NCBI GenBank assembly: GCA_029778615.1
Contig: JAKOPZ010000296.1
Span: 56,130-120,129 of the forward strand
Length of the DNA stretch: 64,000 nt
From: Chloroflexota bacterium
GTDB taxonomy: Bacteria > Chloroflexota > Anaerolineae > UBA4142 > SHND01
Direction: 5' to 3'
The notes under the pieces were generated by a model that did not search any database, was not told the origin of the DNA, and saw only the letters and a program-made list of their open reading frames with translations. The position numbers and the translations under genes were made by a program. Positions 7,584-15,566 of this stretch are shown one piece after another (position 1 is the first letter of the stretch; the number at the start of each line of letters is the position of its first letter).

Positions 7584-8915
7584 ATGAACATCATTTTTAT
7601 GAGCCCCATTGCGTGGGACAATTCCGACGGCGCACATCGTCCCGTGCAGTTCGCGCAAGAGCTCGCGCGGCGCGGACATCGCGTGACGTACATTGAAATC
7701 GAGGCGAGCCGCGCGCCCGTTGCAAGCGAAAATCCGCGCGTGTTGAGTTTTCAGCAATTGGGTTGGGATGAGTTGAATCTGGTGCGCGCGTGGTACGGAT
7801 TTGAATATGCCGCGCCGCGCGGGAACGAAGCGGCGAGGGAGAACGGGAACGAAGCGGCGTTCGTTCCGTACGATAGGGAGGGCGGCATCGTGATTTGTTC
7901 CGCGCCGTTTCGTCCCGCGTTGGAAATGCTGTCCATATTTGCGGAACGCGGGTATGCGATTGTGTACGACGTGTTGGACGACATTGCGGAAATGCGCGCG
8001 CTGAATGTGTTTTGTTATGATGACGTCGCGGAAAATTATCTCGCGGAACATTCCGATTTGATTGTCACGCTCTCGCCGCGTCTGCGCGAAAAATTTCGCG
8101 CGTATAGAAATGTTGCGATGGTGCGCGATGGGGTTGACCTTGCGCCGTTTCGCGCAGGAGGAGACGTTCCAACGGAACGTCTCTACGAATTGACGCGGGG
8201 GGACATCACGCTCGGTTTTTGGGGAACGATGTGGGAATACAATCTCGACGTTCCGCTTTTGCAAACTCTCACGCGCGCGCGTCCGAATTGGCAGTGGCAT
8301 TTCGTCGGCGCGTACGACCTGGACCCCGCGCGTCCATCTATCACAAACGCGCTCGCCGCGCCGAACGTTTCTTTTCATCCGAGCGTGCCGCGTGAAACTT
8401 TGGCGCAGTACGCAAAAAATTTTGAGGTGTGCGTTATACCAACGCCCGTCACGCCGTTCAATCTCGCGCGTGACCCGCTCAAAGTGTACGAATATCTCGC
8501 GTGTTACAAACCTGTCGTCGCGACGAATCTCGAACAGCTCGCGGACATGCCGCACGTGTACTTGGCGCGTGATGCGAATGAATTTTCGCAAAATATAGAA
8601 CACGCGGCAAAGGAAAAAATAAATCGCGCAGAACTTGATGCGTACTTGCAAGAACAAACGTGGGCGAAACGCACCGACGCGTTTTTGAATGAATTGGAAA
8701 AATTGCCGCGCCGCGCGCGTACAGTACCACAACCGCCGCGCGGCGCGATGCCGAACGCGGCAAACGAAATCGAGCGTTGGCGCGCGTACGCGCAGCATCT
8801 TGAGCGCATCGTGCGCGACCGCGAAAAACACATTGACGATTTGGAACACGCACTGGAACAATCCGGTGTGAAAAGCAAATTGAAACGCGTTTTGGGAACG
8901 CAGCGGCGCAAGTAG
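7584..8915 (+). CDS. TuaH-like glycosyltransferase (group B)
   Basis: 443 aa; the ATG directly follows a heptamer array. MNIIFMSPIAWDNSDGAHRPVQFAQELARRGH is the group B N-terminus. YDVLDDIAEMRALNVFCYDDVAENYL, LGFWGTMWEYNLDVPLLQTL and PFNLARDPLKVYEYLACYKPVVATN match 6067-7446 and 10298-11635. Two palindromic insertions interrupt it in frame: one near residue 90 (RGNEAARENGNEAAFVPY) and one near residue 195 (GGDVPTERLYE). The tail ERIVRDREKHIDDLEHALEQ is a predicted coiled coil followed by a basic end. Likely a sugar transferase of the same polysaccharide pathway. Confidence 0.86.
   Translation: MNIIFMSPIAWDNSDGAHRPVQFAQELARRGHRVTYIEIEASRAPVASENPRVLSFQQLGWDELNLVRAWYGFEYAAPRGNEAARENGNEAAFVPYDREGGIVICSAPFRPALEMLSIFAERGYAIVYDVLDDIAEMRALNVFCYDDVAENYLAEHSDLIVTLSPRLREKFRAYRNVAMVRDGVDLAPFRAGGDVPTERLYELTRGDITLGFWGTMWEYNLDVPLLQTLTRARPNWQWHFVGAYDLDPARPSITNALAAPNVSFHPSVPRETLAQYAKNFEVCVIPTPVTPFNLARDPLKVYEYLACYKPVVATNLEQLADMPHVYLARDANEFSQNIEHAAKEKINRAELDAYLQEQTWAKRTDAFLNELEKLPRRARTVPQPPRGAMPNAANEIERWRAYAQHLERIVRDREKHIDDLEHALEQSGVKSKLKRVLGTQRRK
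7846..7867. repeat. 22-bp palindrome, GGAACGAA arms
   Basis: Arms GGAACGAA and TTCGTTCC around loop GCGGCG. A half copy (GGAACGAAGCGGCG) lies immediately upstream at about 7822-7835. Both are in frame in the coding sequence. Confidence 0.75.
8161..8183. repeat. Palindrome with GAGACGTTCC arms inside CDS
   Basis: GAGACGTTCC, spacer AAC, GGAACGTCTC: perfect 10-bp arms. The outer GAGACG/CGTCTC edge resembles GTAGAGACG-type dispersed palindromes known from cyanobacteria. It is inserted in frame in the glycosyltransferase. Confidence 0.7.
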
Positions 8916-8948
8916 ACCGACCTACAGAGGAAATATGTGTTGGCTTGT

Positions 8949-8976
8949 CTACCTGCTACCTGTTTCCTTGCTACCA
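8949..8976. repeat. Short heptamer array, CTACCTG family
   Basis: ACCTGCT, ACCTGTT, TCCTTGCT, ACCATTCT: roughly 7-bp units, with one or two 8-bp steps, just upstream of the TTG start at 8982. Confidence 0.6.
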
Positions 8977-8981
8977 TTCTC

Positions 8982-10268
8982 TTGAAAATCCTCCACGTCA
9001 TTCAACGTTATTATCCCTACATCGGCGGCGCGGAACTCACGTTCCAAGAAATTGCCGAACGCCTCGCGCGCGACGGACACGCCATCACCGTGTACACTAC
9101 CGACGCGTGGGACCTTGAACGATTTTGGCGCGGCGACAAGCGCGCGGTGGAATTGGTGAGCGAAACATATAACGACGTTTTCATCGAACGGTTCGAAATC
9201 GAATACTTGCCGTTTTCACGTCTAACGTTTCCGTTAATCAAACGCGGCATGTCGCTGCTCGCGCAATTGCCATTCCATACAACGCCGCTCTTGTTTTCAC
9301 TCGCGCGCTTTACGCCGTACGTGCCTTCGCTCGACGCGGCGCTCGATACGACCTCGGAGCATTTTGACCTCGTGCATACCGCGAACATTTCGCTCGACTC
9401 GGCGGTGTACGCGGCATACCGTTTGGCGCGCCGCAAAAAAATTCCATTCGTCCTCACGCCATTTTTGCATTTGGGCGAAGACGACGACGCGCACGTGCGC
9501 CGTTTTTACACCATGCCGCATCAATTGGAAATGTTGAAACGCGCGGACGCGGTGATTGTGATGACCGAACGCGAAGGAAATGCGTTACGCGAACGCGGGA
9601 TTGCGCGCGAAAAAATTCACCGCATCGGCGCGGGGATTGAACCGCACGCGCTGCTGGGCGGTGACGCGACGCGCTTTCGCAAAGAATTTCAAATTGATGC
9701 GCCGATTGTGGCGTACATTGGCACCGCCGCGTTCGACAAAGGCACCACGCATCTCGTTCAAGCGATGGAAAAAATTTGGGAATCCCGCGACGTCACGCTC
9801 GTGCTCGCGGGTTCGCAAATGTCCGCATTTGAAAAATTTTTTGCCGCGCAGCCCGACGCGGTGAAACGCCGCGTCCGCCAACTCGGCTTTATTTCGGCGG
9901 AAACCAAACGCGATTTGCTTGCCGCGTGCGATGTGTTGGCGATGCCGTCGCGCACCGATTCGTTTGGCATTGTGTATCTGGAAGCGTGGCTGTACGACAA
10001 GCCCGTCATCGGCGCGCGCGCGGGCGGCGTGCCCGAAGTGATTGACGACCAACAAAATGGATTTTTGGTAAAATTCGGCGACGTGGACGCGCTCGCCGCG
10101 CGCATTGCGCAATTGCTCGACAACCCCGCACTGGCAAAAAAACTGGGCGAACAGGGACACAAAAAAGTGTTGGACGCGATGACGTGGGAACAGCAATATG
10201 TTCAAGTGCGCGCATTGTATGACAAGTTGATTCGTGAAGCGTCAAACGTGAAACGTAACAATTTCTAA
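8982..10268 (+). CDS. Family 4 (GT1-type) glycosyltransferase
   Basis: 428 aa from TTG 8982. That start gives the canonical N-terminus MKILHVIQRYYPYIGGAELTFQEIAERLARDGH; an in-frame GTG at 8937 would translate the repeat. The pattern is standard: IVAYIGTAAFDKGTTHLVQAM (C-domain start), then SRTDSFGIVYLEAWLYDKPVIGARAGGVPEVI with E-x7-E-like spacing, then NGFLVKFGDVDALAARIAQLL. It is closer to widespread PimA/WbpH-like enzymes than groups A and B. The C-terminal residues (ASNVKRNNF) are encoded by a heptamer array. Confidence 0.9.
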   Translation: MKILHVIQRYYPYIGGAELTFQEIAERLARDGHAITVYTTDAWDLERFWRGDKRAVELVSETYNDVFIERFEIEYLPFSRLTFPLIKRGMSLLAQLPFHTTPLLFSLARFTPYVPSLDAALDTTSEHFDLVHTANISLDSAVYAAYRLARRKKIPFVLTPFLHLGEDDDAHVRRFYTMPHQLEMLKRADAVIVMTEREGNALRERGIAREKIHRIGAGIEPHALLGGDATRFRKEFQIDAPIVAYIGTAAFDKGTTHLVQAMEKIWESRDVTLVLAGSQMSAFEKFFAAQPDAVKRRVRQLGFISAETKRDLLAACDVLAMPSRTDSFGIVYLEAWLYDKPVIGARAGGVPEVIDDQQNGFLVKFGDVDALAARIAQLLDNPALAKKLGEQGHKKVLDAMTWEQQYVQVRALYDKLIREASNVKRNNF

Positions 10269-10296
10269 TCTCCAATCTCTAGTCTCTAGTCTCCAC
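10236..10296. repeat. Two heptamer families back to back
   Basis: First, ACGTGAA-type units (10236-10258) that encode the last residues of the upstream protein. Then TTTCTAA, TCTCCAA, TCTCTAG, TCTCTAG and TCTCCAC (10262-10296) up to the ATG at 10298. Confidence 0.8.
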
Positions 10297-10297
10297 A

Positions 10298-11635
10298 ATG
10301 AATTTTCTCTATTTCAGCACGCTCGCCTGGGACGAAGCGGGCGGCGCGCACAACCCGACGCAAATGGCGCGGGCGTTGGCGCGGGACGGACATGCGATTG
10401 TTTTTGTCGAGCCGCAGCCCTCGGCAGCGCGCAGCGCGGAACCCTTGCCGATTGACATTGTCGCGCTGACAGAACTCGGCATGACGCAAATGGAATTGCG
10501 GCGCGCATGGTACGGTCTAGAGACTGGAGAACTAGAGACTGTCGCGAAAAATTTATTGCCACGCATTGTAGAGGGTGGGACACGTGTTGCCATTTTTTCC
10601 GCGCCGTTCGACCCCTTTGTGCGAATGGTTCCCCTCTTGCGCGCGAATCATTTTCAAATTGTGTATTATGCGATGGACGATTTCGCCGCTGCGCCCGCGC
10701 TCGGCTACACGCAATTCGTCGCGGGCGCACAAGAATTTCTCGCGCGCGAAAGCGATGTTGTCATCGGCGTCACGCCGTCTATCGCCCAATCGCTGGAACG
10801 TTTTGGCAAACCCGCGCATGTTATTCCCAATGGCATAGATTTGCTCGAAATGCAGCGCAGCACCGCGCGCGCGCCCGATGTGATGCGCGGCGAATTGACG
10901 CTCGGCTTTTGGGGAACGATTATGGAATCCATGTTCGATGCGGAATTGATTGCGCGCATCGCGCAAAATCATCCGCGTTGGATGATTCATTTGCTCGGCG
11001 CGGTGGACCCCGAACCGCATCGCGCTTCCATTCGCGCGCGGCTGGAAAATTTTCCCAACATTTTTTTTCACGGCGCAGTTCCGCATGACGAACTACCGCG
11101 TTATGCCGCCGCGTTCGACGTCGCGCTCGCGCCGTTTCCGGATAATGATTTCACGCGCGGACGCGACCCTATCAAAGTGTACGAATATCTCGCCGCGCAC
11201 ATGCCCGTCGTCGCATCCTATGCGCCGCAATTGGAAACGCTGCCGTATGTGTACGGCGCGCATTCAGCTGAGGAATTTGAAAAGGCGATTCAACGCGCGG
11301 CAAGTACACGTCTCGACACGCGCGCCATCGACCAATTTCTCACGCAGCAGTCGTGGGCAGTGCGCGCCGAAGCATTGTTGCATAGTATCCACGATGTGAA
11401 AATATCGGCGTCGGATTCAAATGCCGCGCGCATCTTGCCGAGTTTTGCGCGTCCCGACGCGGACGCGGTGCTGCGATACGCGCGCAGGTTAGAGCAAGAA
11501 TTGGACGCGGTGCAAAATTGGGCGCGCGAATTGGAGAGCATCGCCCAGACGCGGACGAGCGGACTGGAACGCATGAAACGGCTCGTGCCGCTCCCGCGAT
11601 TTCACTCGGGACAAGCAGGGGGGAAACGCATTTGA
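10298..11635 (+). CDS. TuaH-like glycosyltransferase (group B)
   Basis: 445 aa. MNFLYFSTLAWDEAGGAHNPTQMARALARDGH, YYAMDDFAAAPALGYTQF, LGFWGTIMESMFDAELIARIAQ and PFPDNDFTRGRDPIKVYEYLAAHMPVVASY show group B membership. Residues about 73-80 (GLETGELETV) come from an in-frame stretch of AGAGACTGG-type heptamers at 10516-10541. The C-terminus carries EQELDAVQNWARELESIAQTR, a short coil shared with group A tails. Its stop overlaps the next start (TTGA at 11632). Confidence 0.86.
   Translation: MNFLYFSTLAWDEAGGAHNPTQMARALARDGHAIVFVEPQPSAARSAEPLPIDIVALTELGMTQMELRRAWYGLETGELETVAKNLLPRIVEGGTRVAIFSAPFDPFVRMVPLLRANHFQIVYYAMDDFAAAPALGYTQFVAGAQEFLARESDVVIGVTPSIAQSLERFGKPAHVIPNGIDLLEMQRSTARAPDVMRGELTLGFWGTIMESMFDAELIARIAQNHPRWMIHLLGAVDPEPHRASIRARLENFPNIFFHGAVPHDELPRYAAAFDVALAPFPDNDFTRGRDPIKVYEYLAAHMPVVASYAPQLETLPYVYGAHSAEEFEKAIQRAASTRLDTRAIDQFLTQQSWAVRAEALLHSIHDVKISASDSNAARILPSFARPDADAVLRYARRLEQELDAVQNWARELESIAQTRTSGLERMKRLVPLPRFHSGQAGGKRI
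10516..10541. repeat. Heptamer units inside coding sequence
   Basis: AGAGACT, GGAGAACT and AGAGACT within the glycosyltransferase gene, reverse-complement family of AGTCTCT. They encode GLETGELETV in frame. Confidence 0.65.
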
Positions 11636-12033
11636 GCGAAACTGTTTCGCAAGCGGATATTGAACGCGAACTCGCCGAACTGCGCGCGCGGGTGCAACAC
11701 GCGCCCGCGTCCGAAAATGAATTGTCGGCGTTACAAAAAGCCATTGCGAGCGTGAACGCACAGTGGCACATTTCTGCGACGCTGCCGCCGCCCGCGCCCG
11801 GCGCGCCGTTCACATGGCGCGCCGTGTATTTTGTAAAACGCATGACGCGGCGCGTCATGGTCGAACTCTTGAACACGCTCGTGCAGCAGCAAAACGCGTT
11901 CAACCGCGAGGTCGCGCGCGCATTGACGGAACTCGGCCAACAAGAAACGCGTTTGGGCGAATTGGAAAAAAGAATCGCGGATTTGGAGCAAAGCGCGCAG
12001 CGTGAAACATCAAACGCGAAACGCGAACCGTGA
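11632..12033 (+). CDS. Coiled-coil accessory protein of the glycosyltransferase cluster
   Basis: 133 aa from TTG 11632, which overlaps the previous stop. Longer readings lie inside the upstream gene. Two helical segments (ADIERELAELRARVQHA at 8-24, and FNREVARALTELGQQETRLGELEKRIADLEQSA at about 91-123) flank a middle part with APGAPFTWRAVYFVKRMTRRVMVELLNTL. Similar coil-plus-amphipathic pieces occur at the ends of O-antigen-type transferases, so it may scaffold or dock the transferases at the membrane. The last ten residues (RETSNAKREP) are written by a heptamer array. No enzymatic motif is seen. Confidence 0.6.
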   Translation: MSETVSQADIERELAELRARVQHAPASENELSALQKAIASVNAQWHISATLPPPAPGAPFTWRAVYFVKRMTRRVMVELLNTLVQQQNAFNREVARALTELGQQETRLGELEKRIADLEQSAQRETSNAKREP

Positions 12034-12089
12034 AACGTCCATCTCCAATCTCCAATCTCCAGTCTCTAGTCTCCAGTCTCTAATTTCTA
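12001..12089. repeat. Long double heptamer array
   Basis: CGTGAAA, CATCAAA, CGCGAAA, CGCGAAC and CGTGAAA (12001-12035) encode the end of the upstream protein. Then TCTCCAA x2, TCTCCAG, TCTCTAG, TCTCCAG, TCTCTAA and TTTCTA lead into the ATG at 12090. Confidence 0.85.
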
Positions 12090-13118
12090 ATGAATATCCT
12101 CGTTTGTTCCGCCCAAGTCCCATTCATTCGCGGCGGCGCGGAAATGTTGGCGGAAGGTCTGTGCGACGCATTAAACGCGGCTGGACATCGCGCCGAACTC
12201 GTCGCGCTGCCGTTTCAATGGCAGCCGCACGCGGAATTGTTCAAATCGGCGCTGGCATGGCGTCTGCTCGATTTGAAAATGGCGAACGGTGTGAAAATTG
12301 ACCGCATCATCGCGACAAAATTTCCTTCGTACGCGGCAGCGCATCCGCACAAAATCGTTTGGCTCGTGCACCAATATCGTCAGGCGTACGATTGGTACGG
12401 CACGCCGCTTTCCGAATTTACCGCGTCGCCGGACGACCAGAAAACGCGACAACAGATTTTTGAGCTCGACCACCGCGCCTTGCGCGAAGCACACGCGCGC
12501 TTTGCGATTTCCAAAAACGTCGCCGCGCGTTTGAAACGCTTCAACGCGCTGGACGCTACGCCGCTCTATCCGCCGCCGCGTCTCACGGGAAAATTTTTCG
12601 CGGGCGAATATGGCGATTACGTTTTGTATGTCGGACGCTTGGACCGCGCGAAACGAATTGATTTGTTATTGCGCGCCTTTGCCAAAACCCAACGCGGGCG
12701 CGTCCTCATTGCCGGGACGGGCGCGGAGGAAAAAAATTTGTGGCAGCTCGCGCACGCATTGAACATTGCCGCTCGCGTCGAATTTTTGGGATTCGTGGAC
12801 GATGCGCGCGTGTTGGAATTGTACGCGCACGCGCGCGCCGTGTTTTATGCGCCGATTGATGAGGACTATGGTTTCGCCGCCGTCGAAGCGTTAATGTCCG
12901 CGCGTCCCGTAATTACCACAGACGATGCGGGCGGCGTTTTGGAATTTATCGAAAACGAAAATGATGGTTGGGTGACGCGCGCAGAGATAAATGAAATCGC
13001 GCAAGCATTGCATCGCGCGTTTGAAAATGTGGAACCATGTCGCGCGTTGGGCGAGCGCGGGCGGGAACGCGTGCGCGAGATTTCGTGGGCGCGCGTTGTG
13101 GAACAATTGACGCAGTGA
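12090..13118 (+). CDS. Family 4 glycosyltransferase, mannosyltransferase-like
   Basis: 342 aa. The N-terminus MNILVCSAQVPFIRGGAEMLAEGLCDAL has the GGAE acceptor-side loop. YVLYVGRLDRAKRIDLLLRAF opens the C-domain, and PIDEDYGFAAVEALMSARPVITTDDAGGVLEFI holds the E-x7-E motif. VWLVHQYRQAYDWYGTP in the N-domain is typical of this subfamily. The ATG follows the longest TCTCC array, with no Shine-Dalgarno sequence. The stop overlaps the next start (GTGA at 13115). Confidence 0.88.
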   Translation: MNILVCSAQVPFIRGGAEMLAEGLCDALNAAGHRAELVALPFQWQPHAELFKSALAWRLLDLKMANGVKIDRIIATKFPSYAAAHPHKIVWLVHQYRQAYDWYGTPLSEFTASPDDQKTRQQIFELDHRALREAHARFAISKNVAARLKRFNALDATPLYPPPRLTGKFFAGEYGDYVLYVGRLDRAKRIDLLLRAFAKTQRGRVLIAGTGAEEKNLWQLAHALNIAARVEFLGFVDDARVLELYAHARAVFYAPIDEDYGFAAVEALMSARPVITTDDAGGVLEFIENENDGWVTRAEINEIAQALHRAFENVEPCRALGERGRERVREISWARVVEQLTQ

Positions 13119-13675
13119 ATGCGCGCATTGACAATGCAGACGCGCTACGCGCGTTCGAGTCTTTGCAAAACGCGGGTCCGCGTGCACGCGAACTCGCCGC
13201 TGTTTTGGACGAACGCCGCACACGCGTTCGGGTTACCAAAAAAATTGTTGGCGGCTTGACGCTGAATTTTGTCAACACGATTTTTTTGCAGCCCCTGCGG
13301 ACGCAGCCAAGTGATTTCGATTTTAAATTTTGGGTCTCGCTGCTCGCGCACGAAGCGTGCCATGTGGAACAGAAATATTGGATTGACTCGGTACAGCAAG
13401 AAATTCGCGCGTACGCGACGCAAGCCATTGTCGCGGCCGAATTGGGAATTGATTTGGGCTATCTCAAACACGCGTTTGCGAATTTGAATCCCGATTCGCC
13501 AAATCATCAACGCCTCGCGCAAGCCGCGCTCGCAAGTTTATTTGGCAATACGCCCGCCGGCATCGTCTATGCGTCGCTGCCGTTGAGGCAGCCGAACGGC
13601 ATTCACACTTTTATTCCCGCCCTGCGCGAACTCGAGGCAATTCTCCGCGCGGCTTGGCAACGTCCGAAAACGTAA
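13115..13675 (+). CDS. Putative zinc metallopeptidase-like protein (HExxH)
   Basis: 186 aa from GTG 13115, which overlaps the previous stop. FWVSLLAHEACHVEQKYW contains HEACH, a gluzincin-type HExxH motif, followed about 13 residues later by QQEIRAYATQA, whose Glu could be the third zinc ligand. No signal peptide or membrane segment is seen, so it would act in the cytoplasm. Its place inside a glycosyltransferase cluster, translationally coupled to two transferases, is unusual. The family is not recognised by name; peptidase activity is inferred from the motif only. Confidence 0.6.
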   Translation: MNARIDNADALRAFESLQNAGPRARELAAVLDERRTRVRVTKKIVGGLTLNFVNTIFLQPLRTQPSDFDFKFWVSLLAHEACHVEQKYWIDSVQQEIRAYATQAIVAAELGIDLGYLKHAFANLNPDSPNHQRLAQAALASLFGNTPAGIVYASLPLRQPNGIHTFIPALRELEAILRAAWQRPKT

Positions 13676-13676
13676 C

Positions 13677-13698
13677 ATTGTGCATTGTCCATTCACTC
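13677..13698. repeat. Heptamer array, CATTGTC family
   Basis: CATTGTG, CATTGTC and CATTCAC, then T-C before the ATG at 13699. It starts just after the upstream stop codon. Confidence 0.7.
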
Positions 13699-15096
13699 AT
13701 GCGTCTCGCCTGTATTTCCCCGCTCAATCCCGCGCCCACCGGCATCAGCGATTATGCCGAAGAATTATTGCCGCACCTCGCGCGGTTCGCGGACATTGAA
13801 TTGGTTGTCGTGGGAGCTTTGCCGACCAATCCCGCGCTGAATATTTTTCCCCGGCTGACGTTGGATGAATTTTCGAGCCGCGCGTCAGAATATGATGTGG
13901 TTTTATATCACATGGGCAATTCGCCCGCGCACGCGTTGATTTACGAAACGCTGTTGAAAGTTCCCGGCGTCGTGGTGATGCACGATGTGGTGCTGCATCA
14001 CCTGCGCGCGTGGTTGACGCTGGAACGCGGCAAGCGCGCGGAATATCTCGACGCGATGAAAAGCGAATATGGCGCGGCAGGCGAACAAGCGGCGTGGGGT
14101 GAAATTAACGGACGCGCGCTCGCCGACCGTTTTGAATTTCCATTGAATGAAAATGTCGTGCGCGCCGCCCGCGCGTTGATTGTGCACAGCGCCTACGCGG
14201 CAAAACAAATTTCACGCGTCGCGCCGACCACACCGCTTGCGGTCATTCCGATGGGCATTGCATTACCGCAAGTCATTGCACGTGACGCGGCGCGCGCAAG
14301 TTTGAAACTTTTGCGCGAGGAATTTTTGATTGCGATGTTTGGCGACGTGCAGCCGTACAAACGCGTCCTGCCCGCTCTGAGCGCCTTTGCAAACTTTCAC
14401 GCGCAGTTTCCAGCTTCGCGTTTGGTGTTGATTGGACGCGCCGCGCCGTTGTTCGACGTGCGCGGCGCGGCGAACGCATTGGGCATTGCGAACGCGGTGC
14501 ATTTCGTGGGCTATGCTTCGCGCGAGGAATATCCGTTGTATATCGCGGCGGCGGATGTGTGTTTGAATTTGCGGTATCCGACAGCGGGCGAAACCTCCGC
14601 GAGTCTATTGCGATTGTTCGCGGCAGAGCGCGCGTGCGTGGTCTCAGACACGGGCGCGTTTTCGGAATTACCGGATGAGGTTTGTATCAAGCTGCGCGCG
14701 GATGCAGAGGAAGAAAAAAATTTGCGCGAGGTGTTTGAGTTTTTTGCGCGGAACGCGCGACGCGGGATGCTCTTGGGGAAATTCGCGCGCGCGTTTGTGG
14801 AACAAGGGCATACGTTGGAAATTGCGGCGCGCGCGTACGCGGATTTTTTACAGAGCGTAATCGAACAACGCGCGGTGAGTCGTTCGTACCTGCGCGCATG
14901 GCAGCGCCCCACGAACGTCACCTTCGAGGAGACCATCCATCGCGCCGCGCAAGCCGATACGGAACGCGCGGCGCGAACGCTGATGCCGCGCGCGGATTGG
15001 CAAGACGAACTCGCGCGCGCGTGCGCGGACTTGGGCATCCGGGACAACGCGCGCTTGCGTCCTGTCGCGCAAGCATTAACCGAGTTGGGCTTGTGA
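13699..15096 (+). CDS. Family 4 glycosyltransferase
   Basis: 465 aa from ATG 13699. MRLACISPLNPAPTGISDYAEELLPHL is the GISDY-type N-terminus of a common capsule/LPS transferase subfamily. HDVVLHHLRAW (about 95) and FLIAMFGDVQPYKRVLPALSAF lead to LRYPTAGETSASLLRLFAAERACVVSDTGAFSELPD. Here the E-x7-E region reads ETSASLLRLF, so the second Glu is absent. The final 80 residues are helical. It ends the glycosyltransferase operon; its 3' end overlaps the convergent gene at 15076-15378 by 21 bp. Confidence 0.85.
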   Translation: MRLACISPLNPAPTGISDYAEELLPHLARFADIELVVVGALPTNPALNIFPRLTLDEFSSRASEYDVVLYHMGNSPAHALIYETLLKVPGVVVMHDVVLHHLRAWLTLERGKRAEYLDAMKSEYGAAGEQAAWGEINGRALADRFEFPLNENVVRAARALIVHSAYAAKQISRVAPTTPLAVIPMGIALPQVIARDAARASLKLLREEFLIAMFGDVQPYKRVLPALSAFANFHAQFPASRLVLIGRAAPLFDVRGAANALGIANAVHFVGYASREEYPLYIAAADVCLNLRYPTAGETSASLLRLFAAERACVVSDTGAFSELPDEVCIKLRADAEEEKNLREVFEFFARNARRGMLLGKFARAFVEQGHTLEIAARAYADFLQSVIEQRAVSRSYLRAWQRPTNVTFEETIHRAAQADTERAARTLMPRADWQDELARACADLGIRDNARLRPVAQALTELGL

Positions 15097-15378
15097 CTTG
15101 CGCGCAAGTGCCAAAAGGCGTTCTGCATAAAAATCTTGCCAGTGCGCGTGCGGCGCTTCGAGACGATGGACTGCATCGGCGTCACGCAGTGCGTTCGTTA
15201 ATTCCTCTGCGCTCCATCGCTGCGTAAACAATTCATTCCAATCGTGGTCGAGCAGATAACGCGCGTACCATTCCGCCCATTGTCGGTCGTACTCGCCATG
15301 CAGCGCGGTCATTTCATATTCCGCGTGCGCGGCGCTCGCTTGGCTCAAACGCTGCGCCAATTCTGCGCTGGGTGCCAT
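15076..15378 (-). CDS. Small hypothetical protein
   Basis: 100 aa. ATG at 15378 is chosen because AAGGAG lies 11 bp upstream; an in-frame TTG at 15399 would put this site inside the gene. The sequence is acidic and Trp/Tyr-rich (HGEYDRQWAEWYARYLLDHDWNELF, RWSAEELTNALRDADAVHR). No membrane segment or catalytic motif. Similar short proteins with a WYARYLL motif occur singly in Actinobacteria and Chloroflexota; function is not known to me. Confidence 0.6.
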   Translation of the reverse strand: MAPSAELAQRLSQASAAHAEYEMTALHGEYDRQWAEWYARYLLDHDWNELFTQRWSAEELTNALRDADAVHRLEAPHAHWQDFYAERLLALARKSQAQLG

Positions 15379-15469
15379 CACAGTGAACGCTCCTTGCAAA
15401 GATTGCGCCGATTATCGCCCGCTTGGCGCGGCTGTCAACCTTGCGGTGGCGACACGCGCCAAAGTACTG

Positions 15470-15499
15470 TTGACGTAGAATTTTCGTTTAAGGTATAAT
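15470..15499 (+). promoter_or_regulatory. Sigma70-type promoter of the DUF4388-GTPase-V4R operon
   Basis: TTGACG (15470-15475), 18-bp spacer, TATAAT (15494-15499). The predicted leader to the ATG at 15567 is about 60 nt. Confidence 0.7.
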
Positions 15500-15566
15500 C
15501 ACCGCGAGCAATTGCAAGCCCGCCCGTTGGGGATTCCCGAATCTTGTTGCAGTTGCCGGAACACGT

